This document shows, piece by piece, positions 15,184 through 22,473 of a stretch of DNA of 23,629 nt; position 1 is the stretch's first letter, and every line of letters begins with the position of its first letter. The notes below the pieces were generated by a model that ran no database searches, was not told the DNA's origin, and was given only the letters and a program-made list of their open reading frames with translations. Origin of the DNA: Xanthomonas translucens pv. translucens DSM 18974. GTDB lineage: Bacteria > Pseudomonadota > Gammaproteobacteria > Xanthomonadales > Xanthomonadaceae. The stretch covers positions 1-23,629 of the forward strand of contig NZ_CAPJ01000052.1 of NCBI RefSeq assembly GCF_000331775.1, given 5' to 3'. Made by a program: the position numbers and the translations under genes.

Positions 15184-16500
15184 ATGCCAAACACAAACGC
15201 CTCCCAAGCGGCCGGCGGCGATCGTCTGGAGGTGATGAACTTTCTCAACGAGGTGTCGTCCCGACACCCCAACGCCATCTCGTTCGTTTCAGGACGTCCA
15301 ACCGACAGCTGCTTCGATCTACAGGCCTGGATGCGTGCTGTCCCGCGCTTCGCCGCGCACTTGGCGCAGCGTCACCCCATCAGCCAGGCAGGTGCGCTAG
15401 ATCTGATCGCGCAGTACGGAACCACCCAGGGCATCGTTGACGATCTGGTGGTAGCCCAGCTGGCCGTGGACGAAGGCGTACCGGCCAGCACCGATCGCAT
15501 GCTGATCACGGCGGGTTGCCAGGAAGCGCTGCACTTGTGCGTCACCGAATTGTGCCGACAGCCGAACGATGTTGTGCTGGTACGCAACCCTACCTATATC
15601 GGCATCACCGGAGTCGCCGACAGCCACGGCATTGCCATTACCGCGTTCAATCGCGGCGGCCGCGCCGACGCCGAGGCACTGGCCGAGACGCTGGCCGCAC
15701 TGAACGCTGCCGGGCAGCGCGCACGCCTGCTCTATCTGGTGCCGGATTTCGACAACCCCACCGGAACGGTACTGCCATACGCTCAGCGCGAAGCGATCAT
15801 GGCGCTGTGCGCCGCGCACGGCATCCTCATCCTGGAAGACAATCCCTACGGGCTGTTTGCGTTCGAGGCAGAACGCGTACCCACGATGCGCGCATTGGAC
15901 AGCCATGGTTGCGTCATCTATCTGGGCACCTACTCCAAGACGCTGTGCCCAGGCCTGCGCGTGGGCTTCCTGCTGCTGCCGCCGACGCTATTCGGCAGTG
16001 CGGCAGCGGCGGGCGCCATGCACAAGGCGCTGATACGGCGCAAGAGTTTCGGAACGCTCAACACCAGTCAGGTCACCCAAGCCATCGTCGGCGGCGTGCT
16101 GCTCGAACACGGTGGCAGCCTGGCGGCCTTGATCGAGGCCCCGCGTGCCCTATACCGGCGCAATCGCGACCGCATGCTGGAATGCCTGGCGCACGAACTG
16201 GGCGACATGACCCCGCAGATCCATTGGAACGTTCCGGCAGGCGGTTTCTTCCTGGTGGTCACGCTGCCGTTCGTGTTCGCCGCCGAAGAAGCCGCGTGTT
16301 GCGCGCGCGAATGCGGCGTGCTGGTGATGCCGCTGTGCTTCTTCGCGATCGATGGCAGTTGCCGCCAGCAAGTACGCCTTGCCTATAGCAACGTGGCGAC
16401 CGACCGGATCGCCGAAGGCATCGCGCGGTTCGCGCGATTCGTGCGCCATCGACTGCATGCGGACAATGGCCTGCGCCAGTTGGCGCCCAGCCTTCCGTAA
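15184..16500 (+). CDS. PLP-dependent class I/II aminotransferase (HpgT-like)
   Basis: Fold-type-I aminotransferase of 438 residues that would move an amino group between an amino acid and a 2-oxo acid using pyridoxal phosphate. PLP-site marks are visible: DFDNPTGT, ILEDNPYG, and the Schiff-base lysine Lys252 in YSKTLCPGLRVGF, with the phosphate-binding arginine Arg259 seven residues on. There is no N-terminal GntR helix-turn-helix, so it is not a MocR regulator. Length and motifs suit the 4-hydroxyphenylglycine transaminase (HpgT) group as well as general 2-aminoadipate-type or valine-pyruvate-type enzymes. AGGAG lies 7 nt before the ATG, 30 nt after the dioxygenase gene. Neighbouring dioxygenase and hydroxyacid oxidase genes make the arylglycine role likely: amination of (4-hydroxy)phenylglyoxylate. 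The enzyme class is sure; the substrate is inferred. Confidence 0.93.
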   Translation: MPNTNASQAAGGDRLEVMNFLNEVSSRHPNAISFVSGRPTDSCFDLQAWMRAVPRFAAHLAQRHPISQAGALDLIAQYGTTQGIVDDLVVAQLAVDEGVPASTDRMLITAGCQEALHLCVTELCRQPNDVVLVRNPTYIGITGVADSHGIAITAFNRGGRADAEALAETLAALNAAGQRARLLYLVPDFDNPTGTVLPYAQREAIMALCAAHGILILEDNPYGLFAFEAERVPTMRALDSHGCVIYLGTYSKTLCPGLRVGFLLLPPTLFGSAAAAGAMHKALIRRKSFGTLNTSQVTQAIVGGVLLEHGGSLAALIEAPRALYRRNRDRMLECLAHELGDMTPQIHWNVPAGGFFLVVTLPFVFAAEEAACCARECGVLVMPLCFFAIDGSCRQQVRLAYSNVATDRIAEGIARFARFVRHRLHADNGLRQLAPSLP

Positions 16501-16517
16501 TAGATCCCTGAGCCCCC

Positions 16518-16547
16518 CGTTGCCCGGTAATGCGCATTCGGGCAACG
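16518..16547. terminator. Hairpin between convergent genes
   Basis: cgttgcccg (16518-16526) pairs exactly with cgggcaacg (16539-16547), and the loop holds a further aatg/catt pairing. It lies 18 nt past the aminotransferase stop and about 100 nt from the end of the convergent oxidase gene. No T-run follows on either strand, so it may work as a weak two-way terminator or a transcript-end stabiliser. Confidence 0.45.
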
Positions 16548-16646
16548 CAGGCACAACGCGAGCAGACCCGCCAAGCGACCTCCATTACCGTGGTGAAAAC
16601 GCGGTTCCTGGGCGTCCACCAGCTGACAGCGCTGCGCCGGATGCAA

Positions 16647-17783
16647 TCAATCCAGGACGACCGAGCGAGCGATCTCTGCGATCCGGGTCCGTCCGCACAA
16701 GGCCATCGTCAATTCCAGTTCGCGCTGGATCAACGTCAACACCCGCGCCACGCCCTGCTCGCCAAGCGCCCCGAGCCCATACAGCCACGCACGGCCGATA
16801 TAAGTACCGCACGCCCCGAGCGCCAGCGCCTTGAGCACGTCCTGGCCACAACGGATGCCGCTGTCCATGTGGACCTCGGCGCGGCCGGCAGCGAGCTCGG
16901 CGATCGCAGGCAGGGCGCGAAGACTCGAAACGGCCCCATCCAGTTGTCGTCCTCCGTGATTGCTGACCACCAACGCGTCGGCGCCGGCCGCCAACGCCTG
17001 CCGCGCATCTTCCGCATCGAGCACGCCCTTCACCACCAGCATCCCACCCCAGCGGCTTCTGATCCAGGCCAGGTCGTCCCATCCCAGGCTGGCGTCGAAC
17101 TGGCGAGCGGTCCACTCCGCAAGCGTCTGCAGATCGCCTCGATCAGGCGCGTACTCAAGCAGATTGCCGAAGCAACGGCGGCGCGTGCGCAACATTCCCA
17201 GTGCCCAGCGCGGATGGCTCAGGAAATCCAGCAGCACAGCGGGCCGCAAGCGAGGTGGCACGCTCAGCCCATTGCGAAGATCGTCATGGCGCTGGCCCAG
17301 GAACGGCACATCCATCGTCACCATCAACGTGCTGCAACCGGCAATGGTCGCACGCTCGATCAACGCCGCGACGATGCCCCGATCACGCAGCGGATAGAGC
17401 TGAAACCAGCAAGGCTGGCGCACACTCGCGCAGACCTGCTCCAGCGAGCAGATGCTCATCGTCGACAAGACGAACGGCACGCCGAACGCCTCGGCCGCGC
17501 GCGCACCGAGAATCTCGCCATCGGCGCGGATCAGGCCAGCCAGTCCGGTCGGCGCCAGCGCGACCGGCATCGCCACCGGCTGCCCGAGCATGAGCGTGGC
17601 CGTGCTGCGCAGCGAAACATCGCAACCGATACGCTGGCGCAGTGCAAGCGCATCGAAATCGCGGCGATTGGCCTGCACTGTCGATTGCGACCAGCTACCA
17701 GCGGTCGCATAGTCGTAGAACATGCGCGGCACTCGGCTACGCGCCAAGGCTTGAATATCGTCCAGGCAGGTCAGGGTCTGCAT
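16647..17783 (-). CDS. FMN-dependent alpha-hydroxy-acid oxidase/dehydrogenase (Hmo-like)
   Basis: 378-residue TIM-barrel flavoenzyme that oxidises a 2-hydroxy acid to the 2-oxo acid. The signature SNHGGRQLD contains the catalytic base His276 and the substrate-carboxylate Arg279; Lys252 (VVKGV) is the flavin-contacting lysine; Tyr25 in FYDYATAG matches the substrate-binding tyrosine of glycolate oxidase; PVALAPTG and DSGIRCGQDV complete the FMN site. It is clearly related to L-lactate dehydrogenase LldD (LRQRI, CSTLMVTMDVP) and to mandelate dehydrogenase. By sequence alone lactate is possible; by context, between an HPPD-like dioxygenase with aminotransferase and an NRPS supply gene, oxidation of (4-hydroxy)mandelate fits better. 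It is transcribed opposite to the aminotransferase and divergently from the diaminobutyrate aminotransferase gene, so it needs its own promoter. Confidence 0.93.
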   Translation of the reverse strand: MQTLTCLDDIQALARSRVPRMFYDYATAGSWSQSTVQANRRDFDALALRQRIGCDVSLRSTATLMLGQPVAMPVALAPTGLAGLIRADGEILGARAAEAFGVPFVLSTMSICSLEQVCASVRQPCWFQLYPLRDRGIVAALIERATIAGCSTLMVTMDVPFLGQRHDDLRNGLSVPPRLRPAVLLDFLSHPRWALGMLRTRRRCFGNLLEYAPDRGDLQTLAEWTARQFDASLGWDDLAWIRSRWGGMLVVKGVLDAEDARQALAAGADALVVSNHGGRQLDGAVSSLRALPAIAELAAGRAEVHMDSGIRCGQDVLKALALGACGTYIGRAWLYGLGALGEQGVARVLTLIQRELELTMALCGRTRIAEIARSVVLD

Positions 17784-18099
17784 CGTGCGAGCCTAACGCG
17801 CGCAGATGACCACAATACGGCGCACATGCCCATGCATCGCAGCAGGCCAACCGGCTACGCCGCAGACAAACGCGCGTCACGGCCAGTCAAGATGCCGGCC
17901 GAGCATCGCCGTAAAAAGGCCGACATCCACCGCTTGGCAGCCAGCGCCTGGCGCGGCGTACGGCAACCGTTGGCCGCTGGTGGATGCGACGTGGCCCACA
18001 ACGTCGCTCGCCTCCAGCATCGGGCAGGCAGGACGGATGCGGGATCGACGCATCCTGCCTTGCTGGAGCGGGATGCTGCTGTCACGAATCGAGACCGAT
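17784..18099. promoter_or_regulatory. Divergent spacer between oxidase and diaminobutyrate aminotransferase genes
   Basis: 316 bp holding the outward promoters for both neighbours. I cannot identify convincing -35/-10 elements. Its only clear structure is the large hairpin at 18012-18068. The downstream aminotransferase frame stays open leftwards across the spacer to 17806, but that extension has no homology and is best read as non-coding. Confidence 0.4.
18012..18068 (+). promoter_or_regulatory. Three-part hairpin covering the ribosome-site region of the diaminobutyrate aminotransferase gene
   Basis: ctccagca (18012-18019) pairs exactly with tgctggag (18061-18068). Inside it aggcagg (18026-18032) pairs with cctgcct (18054-18060), and atgcg (18037-18041) pairs with cgcat (18049-18053), for 20 bp in total with two one-sided bulges. 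The closing strand contains the only good GGAG, 4 nt before an in-frame ATG at 18073, so the fold could mask translation start. No T-run follows, which argues against a terminator. Confidence 0.5.
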
Positions 18100-19350
18100 A
18101 TGAACGACGCTCGCCAACTGTTTCAGCACCATGAATCCAATGTGCGCAGCTATTGCCGCGCGTTCGACGTACTATTCGTCCGCGGTGCGGGCAGTGAACT
18201 GTTCGATGCGCAGGGACGCCGCTATATCGACTTTCTCGCCGGCTGCGGCGCACTCAATTACGGTCACAACGATCCGGACATGACAGAGGCACTGGTCGCG
18301 CACCTGCGCGATGGCGGCCTGGCGATGTCGCTGGACCTGCATTCGCAGACCAAGCACGACTTCATTGACGCCTTCGTCGCGCACATCCTGCAGCCGCGCG
18401 GGCTCTCGCACCGGCTGCAGTTCACCGGCCCTACCGGCGCCAATGCGATCGAGGCCGCACTCAAACTGGCGCGCAAGCGCACCGGACGTCACAACGTCAT
18501 CGCCTTCAGCAATGCCTACCACGGCCTGTCGATGGGAGCGCTGGCCGCCACCGGTAGCCGCCACCACCGCATGGACCTGCCGCATGGCGGCGTCACCCGA
18601 CTACCGTACGATGGTTACCTCGGCACCGAAGCCGACAGCGCCGCCTTGCTCGAGGCGCTGCTCGACGATCCTTCCAGCGGGATCGACCCACCTGCGGCGA
18701 TCGTGCTGGAACTGGTTCAGGGCGAAGGCGGACTCAACGTCGCGTCCACACCCTGGTTGAAGAGGGTGTTCGCGGCCGCTCGCCGTCATGGCGCGTTGAC
18801 GATCGTCGATGATATCCAGGCCGGATGTGGACGCTGCGGAAATTTCTTCAGTTTCGACGGCCAGGAACTGGTCCCCGACCTCATCGCATTGTCCAAATCA
18901 TTGTCAGGCCTCGGCTTGCCGTTTTCCCTGTTGTTGGTCGCTCCCGAGCACGACAGCTGGCTTCCCGGAGAGCACACCGGCACCTTCCGTGGCAACAACC
19001 ATGCCATGCTCACCGCGACCGTGGCGCTTCGCAAATTCTGGACAGACGATGCGTTCTGCAGGCAGATCGACAGGCGTGGCCAGATCATGGCCCAGGCGCT
19101 GACACGCATGGCCGCGCATGTGCCGGAAGCCCGACTCAAGGGACGCGGCATGTTCATGGGGCTCGATCTGCGCACGCGCGAACGTGCTGCCTCCGCAAGC
19201 GCACACGCATTCCGCAACGGACTGGTGATCGAAACCGCAGGGTCGCGCGGCGAGATGCTGAAAGTCATGGCCCCATTGACCACGCCCGATGCGTTGCTGC
19301 ACGAAGGCCTGGAGATCCTGTCGCATGCGGTGCTGTCGGCACGCGGATAA
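18100..19350 (+). CDS. ectB: Diaminobutyrate--2-oxoglutarate aminotransferase (EctB family)
   Basis: Class III PLP aminotransferase of 416 residues that makes L-2,4-diaminobutyrate from aspartate semialdehyde with glutamate as donor. The N-terminus (ESNVRSYCRAFDVLF, then YIDFLAGCGALNYGHN) is diagnostic of the EctB/Dat family. FTGPTGANAIEAALKLAR binds the PLP phosphate, IVDDIQAGCGRCG carries the ring-nitrogen aspartate, and Lys266 (LSKSLSGLGLP) is the Schiff-base lysine. Start 18100 is chosen because homology begins there; an in-frame ATG at 18073 has a better ribosome site (GGAG, 4 nt spacing) and would add nine residues. No ectA or ectC lies beside it, so ectoine synthesis is not indicated. 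Supply of diaminobutyrate to the NRPS is the likely job, although none of the four readable A domains shows a code I recognise for that residue. Confidence 0.93.
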   Translation: MNDARQLFQHHESNVRSYCRAFDVLFVRGAGSELFDAQGRRYIDFLAGCGALNYGHNDPDMTEALVAHLRDGGLAMSLDLHSQTKHDFIDAFVAHILQPRGLSHRLQFTGPTGANAIEAALKLARKRTGRHNVIAFSNAYHGLSMGALAATGSRHHRMDLPHGGVTRLPYDGYLGTEADSAALLEALLDDPSSGIDPPAAIVLELVQGEGGLNVASTPWLKRVFAAARRHGALTIVDDIQAGCGRCGNFFSFDGQELVPDLIALSKSLSGLGLPFSLLLVAPEHDSWLPGEHTGTFRGNNHAMLTATVALRKFWTDDAFCRQIDRRGQIMAQALTRMAAHVPEARLKGRGMFMGLDLRTRERAASASAHAFRNGLVIETAGSRGEMLKVMAPLTTPDALLHEGLEILSHAVLSARG

Positions 19351-19439
19351 CATGCGAAAGGAGGGCGTCGAGCTCTCCAGGCTCGGTCACAACGTCCGCC
19401 TCGTCGTTTTACGCCAACGCGCGCGCGAAGTGCCAGGCC

Positions 19440-19795
19440 TACTGGCCCTGGCGCAGTGAGTTTGGTTCGTGAAGGTACGGCAGCTTGCGCTTGCTCATAA
19501 GTAGTCTCGTAGCTCGATCGGCGCCGGGATGGGCCGACATCGTTACCCCCTGATCGCCGGGTCGCTCAACGCATACCACTGCTGCAGGAAGTGGATCTTC
19601 AATGACCTTGCCCAGCTCGCCTATGGCGGATAAACCGAAGCCGACCCTCAATACGCGCCAGCGAGCACCCCAGCGTCGCGGCTGTTGGTGGCACATGAGC
19701 GCGCCTGATCGCGTAGACCTGTCCAGCAAAAAGCCCAGCGCATCGGTTGGGCCGTTGGTGGCAAGACCAGTCGCAGACCTTGCAAAGGCGATCAA
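19440..19795 (-). mobile_element. IS5-family transposase remnant
   Basis: On the - strand, 19546-19599 reads KIHFLQQWYALSDPAIRG and then stops. HFLQQWYALSDPA is the conserved N-terminal block of IS5-family transposases. Flanking sequence does not continue the match in the same frame, so the copy is fragmentary and shifted. The outer limits given are rough; only the 54-bp core is certain. A different - strand frame of 118 codons spans 19439-19795, but I recognise nothing in it. Confidence 0.65.
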
Positions 19796-19932
19796 CTGAA
19801 ACGTCTGTGGCGGATCTGCTCGCGTTCTTGGTTGGTCAAGTCATCAATGTGGATGTAGTGGACTCCTTGACCGCGCGGTGTGCTGAGAAGCTGCGACTCG
19901 ATCTCGTCCTGGCTATGGTCGGGCGATGACAT
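19792..19932 (-). CDS. Possible small protein, 46 residues, unknown
   Basis: Starts MSSPDHSQDEIES and ends EREQIRHRRFS. It is hydrophilic and charged, with no signal peptide, membrane segment or cysteine. The composition (few Arg/Ala/Pro artefacts) looks more like real protein than the shadow frames around it. I see no clear ribosome site before the ATG. It sits in a scar zone beside transposase debris, so it may be the surviving tail of a larger gene. No function can be suggested. Confidence 0.3.
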   Translation of the reverse strand: MSSPDHSQDEIESQLLSTPRGQGVHYIHIDDLTNQEREQIRHRRFS

Positions 19933-20078
19933 CACGATGCGGGACTTTCTGATTTAGCGCTGCGGCTGCGCACCGGGTCATCTGGGTTTCGCTGCTGCTC
20001 GAAGGGTTTCGCGTACTACGCTCAGTGGACCAGATGGGCTGCGATCAGCTTGGCGCATTGGTTGCTGATTTCGATCTC

Positions 20079-20167
20079 GAGGGTCGGCAGGAATTCGTGA
20101 AAAATTCTTTTCTGACAGTGATTTGCTCACTTTTGGCTGTTTTTTACACAAATCCCTACCGACCCTC
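20079..20167. repeat. 89-bp AT-rich element with 17-bp imperfect terminal inverted repeats
   Basis: gagggtcggcaggaatt (20079-20095) and aatccctaccgaccctc (20151-20167) are inverted copies matching at 15 of 17 positions. The interior is AT-rich with T-runs, unlike its surroundings. The end sequence ccgaccctca recurs at 19640-19649. There is no obvious target-site duplication. It could be a miniature element or the abutted ends of a collapsed insertion sequence. Confidence 0.45.
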
Positions 20168-20244
20168 ATGTGGCGGCGCGACCGCCCAGCGCCGCGCCCC
20201 GTTCCCTGAGTTGCAGCAACAGACAAGATGTTCTCCGTACTGGG

Positions 20245-21570
20245 CTAAGGCGCTTGCCAACGCAGCCTCAGATACTCCACTACCTGCTGGGTCTGTGGAG
20301 CAGCCAGGAAGCCTTGGCGAAACAACATGCATCCGTGCACCTGCGGCAAGGATGCATTCACGTCCAATTGCCTGGCGATCTCCGGCACCCCGCCCTCCAC
20401 GGTCCAATCCGGCTCCAGCGGATTGGCGATGCCGACCTTGTACAAGGCCATGCCGATATACAACTGCACGCGATAGCCGCGCACGGTCTCGGCCCACCAG
20501 CGGGCGATCGTGTCGTAGCGCACCGCCGTGCGTGCAAGCGGCCAGTAGATCTGCGGCACGATGTAGTCGACGATCTCTTCGCGGACCCAACGACGTGTAT
20601 CTGCGTACGCGCTATCGAACGCGGGAGCGCCCGCCTCGGTGTCCGATCCAAGTGGATCGTCCTGATGGTTGCGCCATACGCCGGCCGGGCTGACGCCGAA
20701 GGCCACGCCGGGCCTGATCACGCGGATGGTTCTGGCCACATCGCGCATCAATCTATAGGTGTTGTTGCGGCGCCAATCGCCTTTGTCGGCGAATCCCGCT
20801 CCATACGTTGCGTAGGTCTGTGCGTCGTCGAGTGGCGACTGCAAGGATTCGGTATAAAAGTAGTCATCGAACTGCACGCCGTCCACGCGATAGCAGATCA
20901 CCAGTTCCGCCACCACCTCGCAGATCCAGCGGCGCACGGCCGGGATTCCTGGATCAAGGGTTAACCGGTTTGCCGCAACGCCGACCCAGTCGGGGTGGCG
21001 CACATACACACTCGCAGGCGAATCGGGCGATACCGTGGTGAGCGCGTCCAGCGTGGACTGATCCAGGCCGGTCGACACCCGGTACGGATTGAGCCAGGCA
21101 TGAACCTTCAGGCCGCGCGCGTGCGCGTGCGCAAGCAGAAAGGCAAGCGGGTCAAAGCCGGGGTCTTGTCCGAGCACGCCGGTCAAGACTGACGACCACG
21201 GCAGGATGCGCGAACGATACAGCGCATCGGCACAGGGCTTGACCTGAAAGACCAGCGTGTTCAAATGCAGCGCCGTCGCCTGCTCGATGATGGCCAGCAA
21301 CTCCTGCTGCTGAACCCGCACGCGTTCGGCAGGGTCGGCGATCCGGGTAGACGCCGCGCTTGGCCAGTCGAGATTGAACACGCTGGTGACCCAGGTGGCG
21401 CGCATCTCGCCGATCACAGGCGCCGCCGCGCGCGCCGGCAGGCCGGTGATCCCGGCCACCACGGCCGCCGACCCCAGGCCGAGGAAGCGCCGCCGGTCGA
21501 TCCCGGCAGATTCGCTGGCAGGCGCTGCATCCGTGCGCACCGGGTAGCGGTTGCCATCGATCTCGTTCAT
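20245..21570 (-). CDS. Tat-exported GHL10/DUF187 family glycosidase-like protein
   Basis: 441-residue protein of the glycosyl-hydrolase-like 10 family (YngK type), predicted to act on a polysaccharide or cell-wall glycan outside the cytoplasmic membrane. The N-terminus carries a twin-arginine signal (Arg26-Arg27 in DRRRFLG), then a hydrophobic stretch and an ARA/AAA cleavage area near residues 48-50. Family motifs follow: MRATWVTSVFNLDWPS, LNTLVFQVKPCADALY, VHAWLNPYR, VDGVQFDDYFY and VPQIYWPL. The start at 21570 is preferred because AGGAG lies 5 nt upstream; an upstream in-frame ATG at 21606 would place the signal 12 residues deeper and has no ribosome site. It is divergent from the small secreted protein gene. 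The substrate is unknown, and no link to the peptide cluster is visible. Confidence 0.92.
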   Translation of the reverse strand: MNEIDGNRYPVRTDAAPASESAGIDRRRFLGLGSAAVVAGITGLPARAAAPVIGEMRATWVTSVFNLDWPSAASTRIADPAERVRVQQQELLAIIEQATALHLNTLVFQVKPCADALYRSRILPWSSVLTGVLGQDPGFDPLAFLLAHAHARGLKVHAWLNPYRVSTGLDQSTLDALTTVSPDSPASVYVRHPDWVGVAANRLTLDPGIPAVRRWICEVVAELVICYRVDGVQFDDYFYTESLQSPLDDAQTYATYGAGFADKGDWRRNNTYRLMRDVARTIRVIRPGVAFGVSPAGVWRNHQDDPLGSDTEAGAPAFDSAYADTRRWVREEIVDYIVPQIYWPLARTAVRYDTIARWWAETVRGYRVQLYIGMALYKVGIANPLEPDWTVEGGVPEIARQLDVNASLPQVHGCMLFRQGFLAAPQTQQVVEYLRLRWQAP

Positions 21571-21961
21571 ACGCTCTCCTGTCGTGTAGCGGGACCATCT
21601 GCGCACAAGGCGGCAGTTGCATCGTCAAGCAATGCACCCTAGCAAGCGCCAAGTTTGCACTCAACGTCCAAGTGCGACATCCGCCGAGCAAGTCACATAG
21701 GGTGCATGCAGGCCAAAAAACTATTTCATCCCAGTGCAGAAAAACGGGCTGTCGCGCAGATCGAAACGCGACGTGGACGCCGCTTGCGCTCGATATCCAG
21801 GCCAAGCCGAGGGAGCGGATTCTCCTCCCCACGAAGCCTTAACCTCCTCGTCCTATGCTACCGACGCGCCGAACCACGCCTGCCACGCCCTCACGCATAT
21901 CCGTGACGTACAGAGCACGTCGCCGGCCGCCAACGGACATCGACATCGCAAAGGAGATTCT
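21571..21961. promoter_or_regulatory. Divergent intergenic region, nothing specific identified
   Basis: 391 bp between the glycosidase-like gene (-) and the small secreted protein gene (+). It must hold both promoters. I see ttgacg on the - strand at 21628-21623 without a good -10 partner and no convincing repeat. An open frame from 21734 runs in a different register from the secreted protein until it merges at 21962; its upstream part is not protein-like. Confidence 0.35.
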
Positions 21962-22237
21962 ATGAAGAAGCTGCACATACTCGTGTTCGCCGGATGCCTG
22001 CTCGGCCTGAGCCCGCTGGCATCCGCGGAGGTCGTCAATTTGACCAACAGTGCGGATGGGGCCAATCGCGGCGCCGGCATTGCCGCGGTGAAGAAGAAGC
22101 TGCAGTATGCTTGCACGTCGCGCAAAGGCACGCCGGATCTGGACTCGTTCGAGGTGGTGTTCGAGAAGACCAGCCAGAACCCGGATGTCCCCAAGCCCTA
22201 TTACGTGGATGGCAAGCTCAAGTGCAATCTGCCGTAA
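21962..22237 (+). CDS. Small secreted protein, 91 residues, unknown function
   Basis: The N-terminus is a classical Sec signal: MKKLH, a hydrophobic core (ILVFAGCLLGL), then SPLASA before the mature start EVVNL. The mature part, about 69 residues, has two cysteines (one in LQYACTSRKG, one in the C-terminal KLKCNLP) that could form a disulfide in the periplasm or outside. AAGGAG lies about 6 nt before the ATG, which fixes the start. A clean intrinsic terminator follows, so it is a single-gene unit. I do not recognise the family; it looks like a short periplasmic hypothetical of the Xanthomonas type. Confidence 0.85.
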   Translation: MKKLHILVFAGCLLGLSPLASAEVVNLTNSADGANRGAGIAAVKKKLQYACTSRKGTPDLDSFEVVFEKTSQNPDVPKPYYVDGKLKCNLP

Positions 22238-22296
22238 GGCTGCTGCTACCGGCGCTGCACCAGTCCGCGCCTTGAAACCATGCAAGCCGAACAAGG

Positions 22297-22322
22297 CCCC
22301 GCTCCGGCGGGGTGTTGTCTTT
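22297..22322 (+). terminator. Intrinsic terminator after the small secreted protein gene
   Basis: ccccgc (22297-22302) pairs with gcgggg (22307-22312) around a tccg tetraloop, extended outward by acaa/ttgt across a small mismatch, and followed by the T-rich tgttgtcttt. It lies 60 nt past the stop codon on the + strand. Confidence 0.8.
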
Positions 22323-22394
22323 CGGCGTGCACTTCCTGCGCTGGCTTCTTCGGCACGAAGCCAGCGACACGCCGGGACCAGGCCGGCGCTGTCC

Positions 22395-22422
22395 TTCGCG
22401 CCCTGCCCGCTGCTGATATAGT
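22395..22422 (+). promoter_or_regulatory. Possible promoter of the SPFH gene
   Basis: tgatatagt at 22414-22422 reads as an extended -10 (TGnTATAGT). The -35 candidate (ttcgcg, 22395-22400, 16-bp spacing) is poor. The position, about 50 nt before the gene and after the upstream terminator, is suitable. Confidence 0.3.
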
Positions 22423-22473
22423 CCGGTCAGCACGATGGGCATGGTGTCCGTCCACGCATCAAACGGAGTTGTC

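Larger units (their letters stand above)
19351..20244. other. Degenerate intergenic scar zone
   Basis: About 890 bp between the last cluster gene and the chromosomal-looking block, with no convincing full-length gene. It contains an IS5-type transposase fragment, a possible 46-codon gene and a short AT-rich element with imperfect inverted ends. A 35-codon frame directly after the aminotransferase stop (19352-19459) reads ELSRLGHNVRLV, faintly like IS110 transposases, too little to call. The frames are broken and mixed, as expected for repeated insertions and deletions at the cluster border. Confidence 0.55.

Noticed and set aside
15184..16500. MocR-type (GntR/aminotransferase) regulator
   Set aside because: There is no N-terminal helix-turn-helix; the protein starts almost directly with the aminotransferase fold.
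17806..18099. N-terminal extension of the diaminobutyrate aminotransferase
   Set aside because: Family homology starts at 18100; the extension is low in protein-like features and crosses a strong hairpin.
16530..18134. 534-codon + strand frame opposite the hydroxyacid oxidase
   Set aside because: No homology; the - strand frame carries a complete FMN oxidase with its active site.
21734..21961. Upstream extension of the small secreted protein
   Set aside because: It would bury a perfect signal peptide and a good ribosome site; start 21962 is clearly better.
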